A stretch of 64,000 nt of DNA from Actinocrispum wychmicini. Lineage in GTDB: Bacteria; Actinomycetota; Actinomycetes; Mycobacteriales; Pseudonocardiaceae. The stretch spans positions 496,001-560,000 of the forward strand of contig NZ_SLWS01000005.1 of assembly GCF_004345645.1 (NCBI RefSeq), in the 5' to 3' direction. A model generated the notes under the pieces. The model was given only the letters and a program-made list of their open reading frames with translations. It did not search any database and was not told the origin of the DNA. The position numbers and the translations under genes were made by a program. Below are positions 28,052 to 41,041 of this stretch, piece after piece (the stretch's first letter is position 1; every line of letters begins with the position of its first letter).

Positions 28052-28804
28052 ATGCACCTGAGGCTGGAGACCGCCGGGGCCGTGGCGACGCTGACGATCG
28101 ACCGCCCGGCCAAGCGCAACGCGATGTCGTTCGACATGTGGTCGGCCATCCCCGGCCTGCTCGCGGCGGTCCCGGACACCGCGCGGGTGCTGCTCATCCA
28201 GGGCGGCGACCACTTCTCCGCGGGCGCCGACATCAGCGAGTTCGAGACGTTGCGGTCCGGCGCTGACGGCGCGGCGCGCTACAGCGACGCCGTGCACGCC
28301 GCCGAGCGCGCGATCGCGATGTTCGACCGGCCGACCATCGCGGTGATCAACGGGGTCTGTGTCGGCGGCGGATGTGAGATCGCCCTCGCGTGCGACCTGC
28401 GGATCGCCGCCGACACCGCGCGGTTCGGCATCACCCCGGCCAAGCTGGGCATCGTCTACCACTTCACGTCCACGAAGAAGCTGGTCGACGCGGTCGGGCC
28501 GGCGTGGGCGCGGCAGATCCTGTTCACCGCCGAGATCGTCGACGCCGCCACCGCGTTGCGGATCGGCCTGGTCAACGAGCTGCACCCGGCGCCGGCCCTG
28601 CAGGACCGCGCCAAAGAACTCGCCGAGACCATCGCGTCCCGGTCCCAGGTGAGCCTGCGCGGCGCCAAGACGATCATCCAGATGATCACCGAGAACCAGC
28701 CCGAAGATGCCGACGTGCACGCGCTCTACGACAACGCCGTGCACAGCGCGGACTACGCGGAAGGCGTGCGGGCGTTCCTGGAGAAGCGGTCACCGAGGTT
28801 CTAG
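28052..28804 (+). CDS. Enoyl-CoA hydratase/isomerase family protein
   Basis: A 250-residue crotonase-fold protein. Landmarks are TIDRPAKRNAMSFDMW at the start, GGDHFSAGADISEF, which forms half of the oxyanion hole, and VINGVCVGGGCEIALACDLRIA, the second half. FGITPAKLGIVY follows. The usual catalytic Glu positions are not certain, so either hydratase or isomerase activity is possible. ATG 28052 is used; the frame extends to 28025 without a better start. It is divergent from the dehydrogenase gene and its stop overlaps the stop of the small convergent gene (CTAG). Confidence 0.88.
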   Translation: MHLRLETAGAVATLTIDRPAKRNAMSFDMWSAIPGLLAAVPDTARVLLIQGGDHFSAGADISEFETLRSGADGAARYSDAVHAAERAIAMFDRPTIAVINGVCVGGGCEIALACDLRIAADTARFGITPAKLGIVYHFTSTKKLVDAVGPAWARQILFTAEIVDAATALRIGLVNELHPAPALQDRAKELAETIASRSQVSLRGAKTIIQMITENQPEDADVHALYDNAVHSADYAEGVRAFLEKRSPRF

Positions 28805-29076
28805 TTCGTACGCATGACGATTCGCGCAAGGGTGGCCTTGGCGAGGACCTCGGCGTCCGGATCGCCTTCGAGACCTCGCATGATGGCCCGCAGGCGTTCG
28901 TCCGGGTCGTCGAGCAGCATCGACAGCTCCTTCCACGCGGGCGGGAACCCCGGGAAGCGCCGCACGAGGCCCTGGCGGATCTCGGTCTTGCGCACTCGGT
29001 CGGCCAACCATTCGAGCTGGATGAACGCCCTGCTGAAGCCGGGGACGAGCGTTCCGGCACGCTCGCGGCGGAGCAT
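28801..29076 (-). CDS. Small hypothetical protein
   Basis: A 91-residue, charged, helical protein on the minus strand between ech and mfd. It begins MLRRERAGTLVPGFSRAF and has a helix-turn-helix-like layout of alternating Arg/Glu-rich helices, with DDPDERLRAIMRGLEGDPDAEVLAKA near the end. ATG 29076 has no clear Shine-Dalgarno. The frame remains open far upstream inside the mfd shadow, so the start is unsure. The composition is protein-like rather than a mirror of the opposite strand, because it lies largely outside other genes. I do not recognise it. Confidence 0.5.
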   Translation of the reverse strand: MLRRERAGTLVPGFSRAFIQLEWLADRVRKTEIRQGLVRRFPGFPPAWKELSMLLDDPDERLRAIMRGLEGDPDAEVLAKATLARIVMRTN

Positions 29077-29211
29077 GTCGAGTGTGGTCTTGCAGGTGAG
29101 ATCCCCTGGTGAGAGGCGTCCTGCGGCGCGGCTGTCAGACCCCCGACGTAAGCTGATTGGCGAGTACGTCGCGGGTCTGTCCGCCCGCGTTCTCGGCCAA
29201 GGGGATGCCAG

Positions 29212-32769
<3,558 letters not shown>

Positions 32770-32797
32770 CCCCAGGCACTATGAGAGGCTTGCGACT

Positions 32798-33790
32798 GTG
32801 ACGACTGCCATGCGCCGTTCCGTTGTATTGATCGCCGCGGCTACCACGCTGGTAGCGGGTTGCAGTACCGGTCAGGGCGACCCCTCTGTGGCCGTGGCCG
32901 TCGGCGGGGTGAACTTGGCCACCGTCGACCAGGTGCAGCAGCAGCTGAGCGACCTGCTCACGAACAACCAGCAGGCGCAGGACATGGCCAAACAGCGCCA
33001 GCTGGACCAGGTGGCCCGGGGCATCGTCACCCAGGACGTGTTGCACGTGCTGACCGCCGAGGCGGCCAAGCAACAGAACGTGACAGTCGACGAGAGCCTG
33101 GTCACCCAGCTCGCGCCGATTCTGACCGCCCCGCCGCAGCAGCAACAGGGCACGGACGCCGACCCGGCCGCCCAGACGACCGCGGTCGTGAACGCCGCCT
33201 TCCCGGCCACCGACGTGGCCCGGGACAAGGTCATCCAGATGCAGTTGGGCCGCAAGTCGGTCGGCACCGTCAGCGTCACCGCCGACGTGGCCATCCTCAG
33301 CGACCAGAACGAGGCCCGCTCGCTGGCCAACCGGATCGCCCAGAGCCCGGACAAGGCGGTCCCCCTGATCCAGAGTGCCAAGTCCATGGTCCAGGATCCC
33401 TTTGTCGACCGCAGGTTCGGCTATCGGGCCAGCGACAAGCAACACGATCCGGCGAACCAGATCGTGGGCGTCGCCGCGCAGCCGTTCATGTACGTCCCGG
33501 CCGGCAGCGTGCTCATGTGGCGGCTGACCGGTGAGCAGGGCGGCTACGCCGTGATCTACATCAAGGACCGGCAGACCGGCCCTGCTCCGGCCGACCTGGA
33601 CCTCAGCCAGGTCAATCCCCTGCAGTTCGTCGACGTGGGCAAGTTCTCCCTGGTGCCGCTCGCGTTGCAGCGCGGCGTCAAGCCGAACCAGCGGTACGGC
33701 GAGTGGGACATGGTCAACATGCAGGTGATCTCCGCCAGCGAGGCCGCCACCGGCAGTTTCGTGATCGCCCCGGCGAACCCCAAGCAGTGA
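32798..33790 (+). CDS. SurA N-terminal domain-type lipoprotein
   Basis: A 330-residue exported lipoprotein. The signal peptide ends in LVAGC (Cys about residue 21), so the protein is tethered to the outer membrane face. The rest resembles the SurA_N/peptidyl-prolyl isomerase chaperone family N-terminal helices (the Gln-rich VDQVQQQLSDLLTNNQQAQDMAKQRQLDQVARGIV segment), without a recognisable parvulin domain. A poly-Gln/Pro loop follows around residue 115. GTG 32798 or ATG 32810 could be the start. Its GTGA overlap with mazG shows tight coupling. A folding-helper role outside the cell is a guess. Confidence 0.7.
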   Translation: MTTAMRRSVVLIAAATTLVAGCSTGQGDPSVAVAVGGVNLATVDQVQQQLSDLLTNNQQAQDMAKQRQLDQVARGIVTQDVLHVLTAEAAKQQNVTVDESLVTQLAPILTAPPQQQQGTDADPAAQTTAVVNAAFPATDVARDKVIQMQLGRKSVGTVSVTADVAILSDQNEARSLANRIAQSPDKAVPLIQSAKSMVQDPFVDRRFGYRASDKQHDPANQIVGVAAQPFMYVPAGSVLMWRLTGEQGGYAVIYIKDRQTGPAPADLDLSQVNPLQFVDVGKFSLVPLALQRGVKPNQRYGEWDMVNMQVISASEAATGSFVIAPANPKQ

Positions 33791-34485
33791 CGCGCGGCGA
33801 ACGTCTGCTGGAGGCGGTGGCGGTGATGAACCGCCTCCGGTCTCCCGGCGGATGCCCGTGGGACGCCGAGCAGACCCATGACTCGCTGCGGAAGTACCTG
33901 ATCGAGGAGTGCTTCGAGCTGATCGAGGCCATCGAGGACGGCGACCGCGCGGCGCTGCGTGAGGAACTCGGCGACGTGTTGCTGCAGGTGCTGTTCCACG
34001 CACGGGTGGCCGAGGAGGACCCGGCCGACCCGTTCTCCATCGACGACGTCGCCGACGCGCTGGTCGCGAAGCTGGTCGGCCGGCACCCGCACGTCTTCGC
34101 GGGCGGTGACCCGGCGGTCCGGGACAGCTCCACCCAGCAGCAGCGCTGGGAGGAACTGAAGCAGGACGAGAAGCAGCGGGAGTCCAGTATCGACGGTGTC
34201 GCCATGGGACAGCCGGCGCTGGCGCTGGCGGCGAAGCTGGCCCAGCGGACCGGCCGCGCCGGGTTCCCGGCGGACCTGCTGCCGTCCGGTGACGGGGCGG
34301 CGGCCAGGATCTTCGCGATGGCCGCCGAGGCCCGGCTGGCCGGCGAGGACCCGGAGGGCGAGGTCCGGGCGGTGGCGCGGAAGTTCGCCGAAGACGTCCG
34401 AACGGCCGAACGCGCGGCCCGGGACGCCGGCAAGGACCCCGCGACCATGACGGCCGCCGACTGGCACACCTTCTGGCCGCACTGA
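33787..34485 (+). CDS. mazG: Nucleoside triphosphate pyrophosphohydrolase MazG
   Basis: MazG hydrolyses NTPs, especially damaged or non-canonical ones, to NMP and pyrophosphate. The 232-residue protein (GTG start, overlapping the upstream stop) starts with MNRLRSPGGCPWDAEQTHDSLRKYLIEECFE, the classic EExxE-containing first motif, followed by REELGDVLLQVLFHA with the ExxD of the metal site. A second, shorter MazG-like half covers the C-terminal ~90 residues. Gene order mfd-(lipoprotein)-mazG matches M. tuberculosis apart from the inserted lipoprotein. Confidence 0.94.
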   Translation: MTRGERLLEAVAVMNRLRSPGGCPWDAEQTHDSLRKYLIEECFELIEAIEDGDRAALREELGDVLLQVLFHARVAEEDPADPFSIDDVADALVAKLVGRHPHVFAGGDPAVRDSSTQQQRWEELKQDEKQRESSIDGVAMGQPALALAAKLAQRTGRAGFPADLLPSGDGAAARIFAMAAEARLAGEDPEGEVRAVARKFAEDVRTAERAARDAGKDPATMTAADWHTFWPH

Positions 34486-34529
34486 CGCGGGCGCGGAAAG
34501 GCGGATGCGGGGGCGGGTAAGTTGGTCGA

Positions 34530-37500
34530 GTGAGTGACGCTTACCTGCGATTTCCCCATGTACACGGCGATCTGGTCACTTTTGTCGCCGAGGACGACGT
34601 CTGGATCGCCCCGCTCGACGGCGGCCGGGCCTGGCGGCTGTCCGCCGACCAGGTGCCGGTCAGCCGGCCCCGGATCTCCCCGGACGGCGCGCATGTGGCC
34701 TGGACGAGCACGCGGGACGTCGAGCCCGAGGTCCACGTCGCCCCGGTGGACGGCGGGCCGAGCCGGCGGTTGACGTACTGGGGTGCGGTGCGGACGGCCA
34801 CCGCCGGCTGGACGCCGGACGGGGAGGTCGTCGCGGTCAGCTCGGTCGGACAGGCCCAACCCCGGCGGACGTGGGCGTACGCCGTTCCGCTCACGGGGAC
34901 CGCGCGGCGGTTGCCGTTCGGGCGGGTCGGGGACGTCGCGTTCGGCCCGGACGGCGCGGTCTTACTGGGGTCGCGGGTCACGGTCGACCCGGCGTGGTGG
35001 AAGCGTTACCGCGGTGGGACCGCCGGGCGGCTGTGGGTGGATCCGACCGGGGCCGGCGAGTTCACCAGGATTCTGTCCGATGTGGACGCCAGTCTGGTGT
35101 CGCCGATGTGGGTGGGGGACCGGATCGCGTTCCTGTCCGACCAGGACGGGGTCGGCAGTCTCTACTCGTGCCTGCCGGACGGGAGCGACCTCCGCCGGCA
35201 CACGTCACACGAGTTCTACGCGCGCAACGCGACGACCGACGGCACGCGCGTGGTGTACCACTCGGCCGGCGACATCTGGCTGCTGGACAGTCTCGACGCC
35301 GAGCCGCGGCAACTGCAGGTCAAGTTGGGCGGGCCGCGGACGTCCCGGCAGCCGTACCCGATCTCGGCGCGATGGTCGTTGGGGGACGCGGCGCCGGACC
35401 ACACCGGACGGGCCAGCGCGGTCGAGGTGCGCGGAACCGTCCACTGGTTGACGCATCGGGACGGACCGGCGCGGGCGTTGGGGGTCGAACCGGGCGTACG
35501 GGCGCGGTTCCCGCAGGTCCTGGGGACGACGGACCATGTCGTCTGGGTGACCGATGTGGACGGCGAGGACGCGCTCGAAGTCGTTCCCGTGGCCGGTGGC
35601 GCGCCCCGGCGGTTCGGGTCCGGGCAGTTGGGCCGGGTGATGGAGGTGGTGGCGGCGCCGGACGGCCGGCACGTCGGGCTGGCCACCCACGACGGGCGGG
35701 TGCTGCTGGTCGAGGTCGAGGCGGGCGAGATCCGGACCGTCGCCGAGACCCCGGACGGCGACCCGACCGGGCTGCAGTTCTCCCCGGACTCCGGCTGGCT
35801 GGCGTGGTCGCATCCGGGTCCGGTGCCGTTGCGGCAGATCCGGATGGCCGACACCACCAGTCTGTCCGTTGTGGACGTCACGCCGTTGCGGTTCGACGAC
35901 CACGAGCCGGTGTTCACCGCTGACGGCAAGTACCTGGCGTTCCTGTCGGCGCGGAGTTTCGACCCGCACTACGACGTGCACGTGTTCGACATGTACTTCG
36001 CCGGCGGCTCACGGCCTTACCTGGTTCCGTTGTCGGCTACCACTCCTTCGCCGTTCGCGCCGCAGTCACAGGGGCGGCCGTTCACGGAGTCCGACGACGA
36101 CAAGGAATCCGACGAGGAGGAGACCACCCCACGGGTCGCGGTCGACGTGGAGGGGTTGGCCGAACGGGTGGTGCCGTTCCCGGTCGCGGCGGCCCGGTAC
36201 TCGTCGATGTACCCGGCCAAGGGCGGTGTGCTGTGGATGACCCGGCCGTTGTCCGGTGAACTCGGGCACGATCTGGCCGAGTCCGACGACAGCCCGCCGC
36301 GGCCGGCGTTGGAGCGGTTCGACTTCGAGAAGCGGCGCACCGAGATTCTGGTGGACGGACTGGACGAGTTCTGGGTTTCCGGTGACGGCAAACGGATCGT
36401 GGTGCACGACGGGCGGTCGTTGCGTGTCCTGCCGTCGGAGCACAAGGCTGACGACGACAGTCCGGACAACGTGGACGTCGACCTGTCCCGGATCCGGGTG
36501 ACCGTCGACCCGTCCGCCGAGTGGCTGCAGGCCTACGACGAGGCCGGCCGGTTGATGCGGGACAACTTCTGGCGGTCCGACATGGGCGGGGTCGACTGGG
36601 CCGGCCAACTGGCCCGCTACCGCGTCCTGGTGCCCAGGGTCGGGTGCTACGACGACCTGGTCGACGTGCTCTGGGAGGTCCAGGGCGAACTGGGCACGTC
36701 GCACGCGTACGTGAACGAGGTGCCGGACTCGCCGGACTCCCGGGTGCGGGTCGGGCTGTTGGGCGCGGACATCGCGCCGGACGACGCCGGAGTGTGGCGC
36801 GTGGACCACATCCTGCCGGCCGAGACCTCGGACCCGGAGGCGCGGTCGCCGCTGCGGGCGCCGGGTGTGGGTGTCCGCGCCGGTGACTCGATCCTGGCCG
36901 TCGACGGCCGTCCGGTCGGGGTGGACGGGCCGTCGCCGCTGCTGGCCGGCAGCGCCGGGAAGCCGGTCGAGCTGACCATCGGTCCGGCGGCCGGGGGCGA
37001 ACCGAGGCGGGTCGTGGTCGTGCCGTTGCTCGACGACATGCCGCTGCGCTACCAGGCGTGGGTCGCGGACCGGCGGGCGCATGTGCACGCCGAGAGCGCG
37101 GGCCGGGTCGGGTACCTGCACGTGCCGGACATGGTCGCGGCCGGGTGGGCACAGCTGCACCGGGACCTGCGCCTGGAGATGCGGCGGGAGGCGCTCGTGG
37201 TGGACGTGCGGGAGAACCGCGGCGGCCACCTCTCCCAGTTGGTGGTGGAGAAGCTGGCGCGCAAGGTGATCGGCTGGCAGACCAGCCGGAACGGGTATCC
37301 GGCGGAGTCGTATCCACAGGACGCGCCGCGCGGGCCGATCGTCGCGGTGGTCGACGAGTTCTCCGGCTCGGACGGCGACATCGTCACCGCCGCGGTCAAG
37401 GCGCTCGGTCTCGGCCCGGTCGTCGGCATGCGGACCTGGGGCGGTGTGATCGGGATCGACAGCCGGTTCCACCTCGTCGACGGAACCGTTGTGACGCAAC

Positions 37501-37697
37501 CGAAGTACGCGACCTGGCTGCGCGGGCCCGGGTGGGACGTGGAGAACCACGGCGTCGACCCGGACGTGGAAGTCCCGACCACGCCACAGGACTACGCGGC
37601 CGGCCGTGACCCCCAACTGGACACGGCCATCCGCATGGCCCTGACAGCCTTGGAGACCAACCCCGCGGTCACCCCACCGGAGATCCCCCCGCTTTAG
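34530..37697 (+). CDS. Tricorn-type protease (S41 family)
   Basis: A large (1055 residues) cytoplasmic serine protease of the tricorn core type, which degrades peptides downstream of the proteasome. Order of parts: two beta-propellers from repeated WD-like blades (about residues 1-620, e.g. RPRISPDGAHVAWTS and QFSPDSGWLAWSHPG), a tricorn C1 helical domain, a PDZ domain (about 745-830), and the catalytic S41 C2 domain with EFSGSDGD carrying the nucleophile Ser (about residue 950) and the preceding DVRENRGGH. No signal peptide. The acidic DDDKESDEEE stretch near residue 520 joins the two propellers. It converges on efeB with 4 bp overlap. Confidence 0.9.
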   Translation: MSDAYLRFPHVHGDLVTFVAEDDVWIAPLDGGRAWRLSADQVPVSRPRISPDGAHVAWTSTRDVEPEVHVAPVDGGPSRRLTYWGAVRTATAGWTPDGEVVAVSSVGQAQPRRTWAYAVPLTGTARRLPFGRVGDVAFGPDGAVLLGSRVTVDPAWWKRYRGGTAGRLWVDPTGAGEFTRILSDVDASLVSPMWVGDRIAFLSDQDGVGSLYSCLPDGSDLRRHTSHEFYARNATTDGTRVVYHSAGDIWLLDSLDAEPRQLQVKLGGPRTSRQPYPISARWSLGDAAPDHTGRASAVEVRGTVHWLTHRDGPARALGVEPGVRARFPQVLGTTDHVVWVTDVDGEDALEVVPVAGGAPRRFGSGQLGRVMEVVAAPDGRHVGLATHDGRVLLVEVEAGEIRTVAETPDGDPTGLQFSPDSGWLAWSHPGPVPLRQIRMADTTSLSVVDVTPLRFDDHEPVFTADGKYLAFLSARSFDPHYDVHVFDMYFAGGSRPYLVPLSATTPSPFAPQSQGRPFTESDDDKESDEEETTPRVAVDVEGLAERVVPFPVAAARYSSMYPAKGGVLWMTRPLSGELGHDLAESDDSPPRPALERFDFEKRRTEILVDGLDEFWVSGDGKRIVVHDGRSLRVLPSEHKADDDSPDNVDVDLSRIRVTVDPSAEWLQAYDEAGRLMRDNFWRSDMGGVDWAGQLARYRVLVPRVGCYDDLVDVLWEVQGELGTSHAYVNEVPDSPDSRVRVGLLGADIAPDDAGVWRVDHILPAETSDPEARSPLRAPGVGVRAGDSILAVDGRPVGVDGPSPLLAGSAGKPVELTIGPAAGGEPRRVVVVPLLDDMPLRYQAWVADRRAHVHAESAGRVGYLHVPDMVAAGWAQLHRDLRLEMRREALVVDVRENRGGHLSQLVVEKLARKVIGWQTSRNGYPAESYPQDAPRGPIVAVVDEFSGSDGDIVTAAVKALGLGPVVGMRTWGGVIGIDSRFHLVDGTVVTQPKYATWLRGPGWDVENHGVDPDVEVPTTPQDYAAGRDPQLDTAIRMALTALETNPAVTPPEIPPL

Positions 37698-38938
37698 GCG
37701 AAGAGGGTTTCGCCCCAGTGGCCGCCGGGCTTCGGGCCCGGCGGCACCGCGAAGTGGCCGGAACCCGTGTGCAGCAGGTACTCCATCATGTGGTCCTTTG
37801 TGGACAGATTCTGCTGCATCGGGACGAACTGCTTGCGGGTGTCCCGGTTGAAGCAGATGAAGAACAGGCCCGCGTCCAGGTGGCCAAGGCCGTCCGACCC
37901 GTCGGTGAAGTTGTAGCCGCGGCGCAGGATCCGCACGCCGCCAAGGCTTTCCGCGCTCGCCAGACGGATGTGCGCGTCGTCGGCGATCAGCGGCTGCCCG
38001 CCCGCGCCGCGCACGTGCAGGTCGATCTCGTCGAACTCGTCCACCTGGCCGAGGGGTGCGCCGACGCCCTTGGTCCGGCCGACGGTCTGCTCCTGCTCCG
38101 ACAACGACGTGCGGTCCCAGATCTCGATGTGCATCCGGATCCGCCGGGACACCAGGTACGTGCCGCCGGTCATCCAGTCCGGGCCGTCACCGTTGGCCAC
38201 CCACACGTGGTCACGCAGGGCGTCGGTGTCCTCGGCCTTGATGTTGTGGGTGCCGTCCTTGAAGCCGAACAGGTTTCTGGGGGTGGCCTGGGTCCGGGAC
38301 GTCGACGACGTGCGGCCGAACCCGAGCTGGGACCAGCGCACGGACACCTTGCCGAAGCCGATCCGGGCGAGGTTGCGGATCGCGTGCACGGCCACCTGCG
38401 GGTCGTTGGCGCACGCCTGCACGCAGATGTCCCCGTCGCTGCGTTTCGGGTCGATGCTGTCCTTGGGGAACGTCGGCAGGGTCACCAGCGCCGCCGGGCG
38501 TTTGTCGGCCAGGCCGAACCTGGCGTCGAACAGCGACGGCCCGAAGCCGATGGTCAACGTCAGCGACGAAGCCGGCAGCCCGAGCGCTTCACCTGTGTCC
38601 GCGGGCGGGGCCTCCGGGCTGCCGCCGACCGCGCCCCGCTCGGCCGCCTCGGCGCCCTCGGTCATCCGCGCGGCGGCCGCCGTCCAGTCCTTCAGCAGGG
38701 TGACCAGTTCGGCGCGGTCCTTGGTGGTCACGTCGAACGACACGAAGTGCAGCCGGTCCTGCGCCGGGGTGACGATCCCGGCCTGTTGGGCGCTGAAGAA
38801 CGGGATGGCGGCGGCCTCGGCCGCCACCGGCACGACGTCGGGGGACGACGTCATCAGCCGGTCGCCGACAACGCCGGCGGCGACCCCGGCCGCGCCGGCG
38901 CCGACCATGCCGAACAGGCCACGTCGAGAGACGCTCAT
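37694..38938 (-). CDS. efeB: Dyp-type haem peroxidase EfeB
   Basis: EfeB (YcdB) is the periplasmic or extracellular deferrochelatase/peroxidase of the EfeUOB ferrous-iron uptake system. The 414-residue protein has a twin-arginine signal (SRRGLFGMVGAGAAGVAAGV), so it is exported folded with haem. The Dyp family motif appears as FGFKDGTHN with the catalytic Asp, and the proximal haem-ligand region is in RMHIEIWDRTS and RRGYNFTDG. ATG 38938 overlaps the efeO stop (ATGA). The 3' end overlaps the convergent tricorn gene by 4 bp. Confidence 0.94.
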   Translation of the reverse strand: MSVSRRGLFGMVGAGAAGVAAGVVGDRLMTSSPDVVPVAAEAAAIPFFSAQQAGIVTPAQDRLHFVSFDVTTKDRAELVTLLKDWTAAAARMTEGAEAAERGAVGGSPEAPPADTGEALGLPASSLTLTIGFGPSLFDARFGLADKRPAALVTLPTFPKDSIDPKRSDGDICVQACANDPQVAVHAIRNLARIGFGKVSVRWSQLGFGRTSSTSRTQATPRNLFGFKDGTHNIKAEDTDALRDHVWVANGDGPDWMTGGTYLVSRRIRMHIEIWDRTSLSEQEQTVGRTKGVGAPLGQVDEFDEIDLHVRGAGGQPLIADDAHIRLASAESLGGVRILRRGYNFTDGSDGLGHLDAGLFFICFNRDTRKQFVPMQQNLSTKDHMMEYLLHTGSGHFAVPPGPKPGGHWGETLFA

Positions 38939-40059
38939 TTCGCGGTCACCACCTCGGCGACCTTGCTCACCGGCTCGCCGAGCGCGTCCACGGCGGCCGC
39001 GAACTCCTTGATCTCGTCCTGGGTCAGCTCGTTGTACAGCTTGAAGCCGTCGCCCTTGCGCTGCTTCTCCAGCAGCTTGTCCACCGCGGCGAACTTCTGG
39101 TCCAGGGTGGTGCCCAGGGTCTTGTCCTTGCTGTCGATCACCGGGCGCAGGGCGGCCACCGCGGCCTGTGATCCATCCACATTGGACCGGAAGTCGTACA
39201 GGTCGGTGTGCGAGTACTGGTCCTCCTCGCCGGTGATCTTGCCGGTGGCCACCTCGTCGAGCAGTTCCTTGGCGCCGTTGGCGAGCTGGACCGGGGTCAG
39301 CTCGACCGACTTGGTGCGGCCGGCCAGGTCGGTGATGTCGGCGAGCAGCTGGTCGGCGACCTTCGCGGAGTCCGGCTGCAGGCCGCTCACCCACAGGTCC
39401 TTCTCCAGCCGGTGCCAGCCGGTGAACTCCTGGCCGGGCTTCAGGTCCGGCTCACGGGTGTCGGTCTTCTCGTCGATGTCGCTGAAGCTCTCGGCGACCG
39501 GCTCGATCCGTTCCCAGTAGATCCGGGCCACCGGGTACAGCGCCTTGGCCTCGTCGACCTTGCCGGCCTTCACCGCGTTGACGAACTCGGTGGTCTTCGG
39601 CACGAGCGACTCGGTCTGGCTGTTGACGAACCGCTGGTAGTTCTTGGTGGCCTCGCCGAGTTGGGCGTTGGCGTCGGCCGCCTTGGGCACGCCGCCAGAG
39701 ACGGTGAAGTCGCCGCGGATGCCGTTGCCGACCATGCCCGGCTTGCACGCGGTCTGGAACTTGCCGCCGTCCGGCACCTCGACGATCAGCCGCCGGGTCA
39801 GCCCAGGGCCGATGTTCTCGACCTCGCCCAGGATCCGGTCGCCCTCGGCGTACAGGTAGAACTCGGTGACCTTGGTGCCCTTGTTGGCGATCTCGAACGT
39901 GATGTTCCCGGCGTCGGCCGCGGTGCGGGCGACCTTGCAGGCGTCGTCACTCGCCTCGACCGTGATCGGGCCGCCCGCCGCGGCGGGCTGATCCTTGTTG
40001 CCACTGCACGCGACGAGCAGGACTAACGGTGCCACGGCGAGCGCGGGACGGATGTTCAC
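38935..40059 (-). CDS. efeO: Iron uptake lipoprotein EfeO (cupredoxin-M75)
   Basis: EfeO is the extracellular iron-binding component of EfeUOB. This 374-residue lipoprotein (lipobox LLVAC) has an N-terminal cupredoxin-like domain (about 30-130; FEIANKGTKVTEFYLYAEG) and a C-terminal M75 peptidase-like helical domain (about 140-370). The M75 HxxE is visible as GWHRLEKDLW. The GTG start at 40059 overlaps the efeU stop and its stop overlaps efeB, so the three genes are translated as a unit. Confidence 0.93.
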   Translation of the reverse strand: MNIRPALAVAPLVLLVACSGNKDQPAAAGGPITVEASDDACKVARTAADAGNITFEIANKGTKVTEFYLYAEGDRILGEVENIGPGLTRRLIVEVPDGGKFQTACKPGMVGNGIRGDFTVSGGVPKAADANAQLGEATKNYQRFVNSQTESLVPKTTEFVNAVKAGKVDEAKALYPVARIYWERIEPVAESFSDIDEKTDTREPDLKPGQEFTGWHRLEKDLWVSGLQPDSAKVADQLLADITDLAGRTKSVELTPVQLANGAKELLDEVATGKITGEEDQYSHTDLYDFRSNVDGSQAAVAALRPVIDSKDKTLGTTLDQKFAAVDKLLEKQRKGDGFKLYNELTQDEIKEFAAAVDALGEPVSKVAEVVTAK

Positions 40060-40901
40060 GAGGACCTCACGGGAATCGGCTTGTTGACAACGGTTTTCGT
40101 GGGCCACAGGAAGAACGTGAGCACGACGCCGACGTACAGCACCCATGCGACGGCCTGCAGCACTGTGGTCTGCTGCGAGTAGTTGAAGATGCTCTTGAGC
40201 AACGTGCCGTACCAGGACGACTCGGGGATCGGCCCGGACAGGTCGAACGCGAGCGTGTTCAGGCCCGGCAGGAAGGCGGCTTCCTGCAGGTCGTGCAGGC
40301 CGTACGCGAGCACGCCGGCCGCGACGATGACCAGGAACACGCCGGTGATCCGGAAGAACCGGGTCAGGTTGAGCCGGACGGCGCCCCGGTAGAGCAGGTA
40401 GCCCAGGACGACCGCGAGGACGATCCCGATGACGAACCCGATCAGCGGCTGGGTGGTCCCGCCGCCCGCGCTCTGCACGGCGGCGTAGAAGAACACCGCG
40501 GTCTCCAGGCCCTCCCTGCCGACCGACAGGAACGCGACGATGATGATCGCCCACGGGCCGAGCTTGACCGCGTCGGACAGCTTCCCGCGCAGGTCGGACG
40601 CGATCGTCCGGGCGGTGCTGCGCATCCAGAAGATCATCCCGGTGACCAGGGCGACCGCCAGGATGGACAGGCTGCCGCCGACCGCCTCCTGAGCCTTGAA
40701 GGTCAGGCTCTCGGTGCCGTACGTGAGGATCGCGCCGATCGTCACGGAGAGTATGACCGCGGCGGTGACACCGGTCCACACCCACTTGAGGGAGGCCCGG
40801 TCGCCTGTCTTGACCAGGAACGCGATCAGAATGCTGACGACCAGTGCGGCTTCGAAGCCCTCTCGCAGCCCTAACAGGGCGTTACTGAACAGCACGGTCA
40901 T
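40056..40901 (-). CDS. efeU: Ferrous/ferric iron permease EfeU (FTR1 family)
   Basis: EfeU is the membrane channel of the EfeUOB importer, related to yeast Ftr1p. The 281-residue protein has seven hydrophobic segments and two REGxE iron-binding motifs, REGFE (residues 13-17) and REGLE (129-133). I set the start at ATG 40901; the frame continues 57 codons upstream into the iron-box region and the opposing gene's leader, which is not credible. Two tandem iron boxes lie 20-60 bp upstream, so IdeR-type repression is expected. Confidence 0.95.
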   Translation of the reverse strand: MTVLFSNALLGLREGFEAALVVSILIAFLVKTGDRASLKWVWTGVTAAVILSVTIGAILTYGTESLTFKAQEAVGGSLSILAVALVTGMIFWMRSTARTIASDLRGKLSDAVKLGPWAIIIVAFLSVGREGLETAVFFYAAVQSAGGGTTQPLIGFVIGIVLAVVLGYLLYRGAVRLNLTRFFRITGVFLVIVAAGVLAYGLHDLQEAAFLPGLNTLAFDLSGPIPESSWYGTLLKSIFNYSQQTTVLQAVAWVLYVGVVLTFFLWPTKTVVNKPIPVRSS

Positions 40902-40921
40902 TCCTTCGATCGGGCACAGAC

Positions 40922-40961
40922 TTAGGTTAGGCTCGATTGAATTTAGGTAAGGCTCCCCTGC
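40922..40961. promoter_or_regulatory. Tandem iron boxes ahead of efeUOB
   Basis: TTAGGTTAGGCTCGATTGA (40922-40940) has a perfect 12-base left half of the IdeR consensus; TTAGGTAAGGCTCCCCTGC (40943-40961) repeats the left half with one change. The two are 21 bp apart, two helical turns. They lie between efeU and the divergent transglycosylase gene. Confidence 0.8.
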
Positions 40962-41041
40962 TGTGTCCAGTCGGGTACCTCGGATGGCCGGAAAGTCCGG
41001 TTGGAGTTCGTCGAAGCCCGAACATGCGTAGCCTGGCCGTG

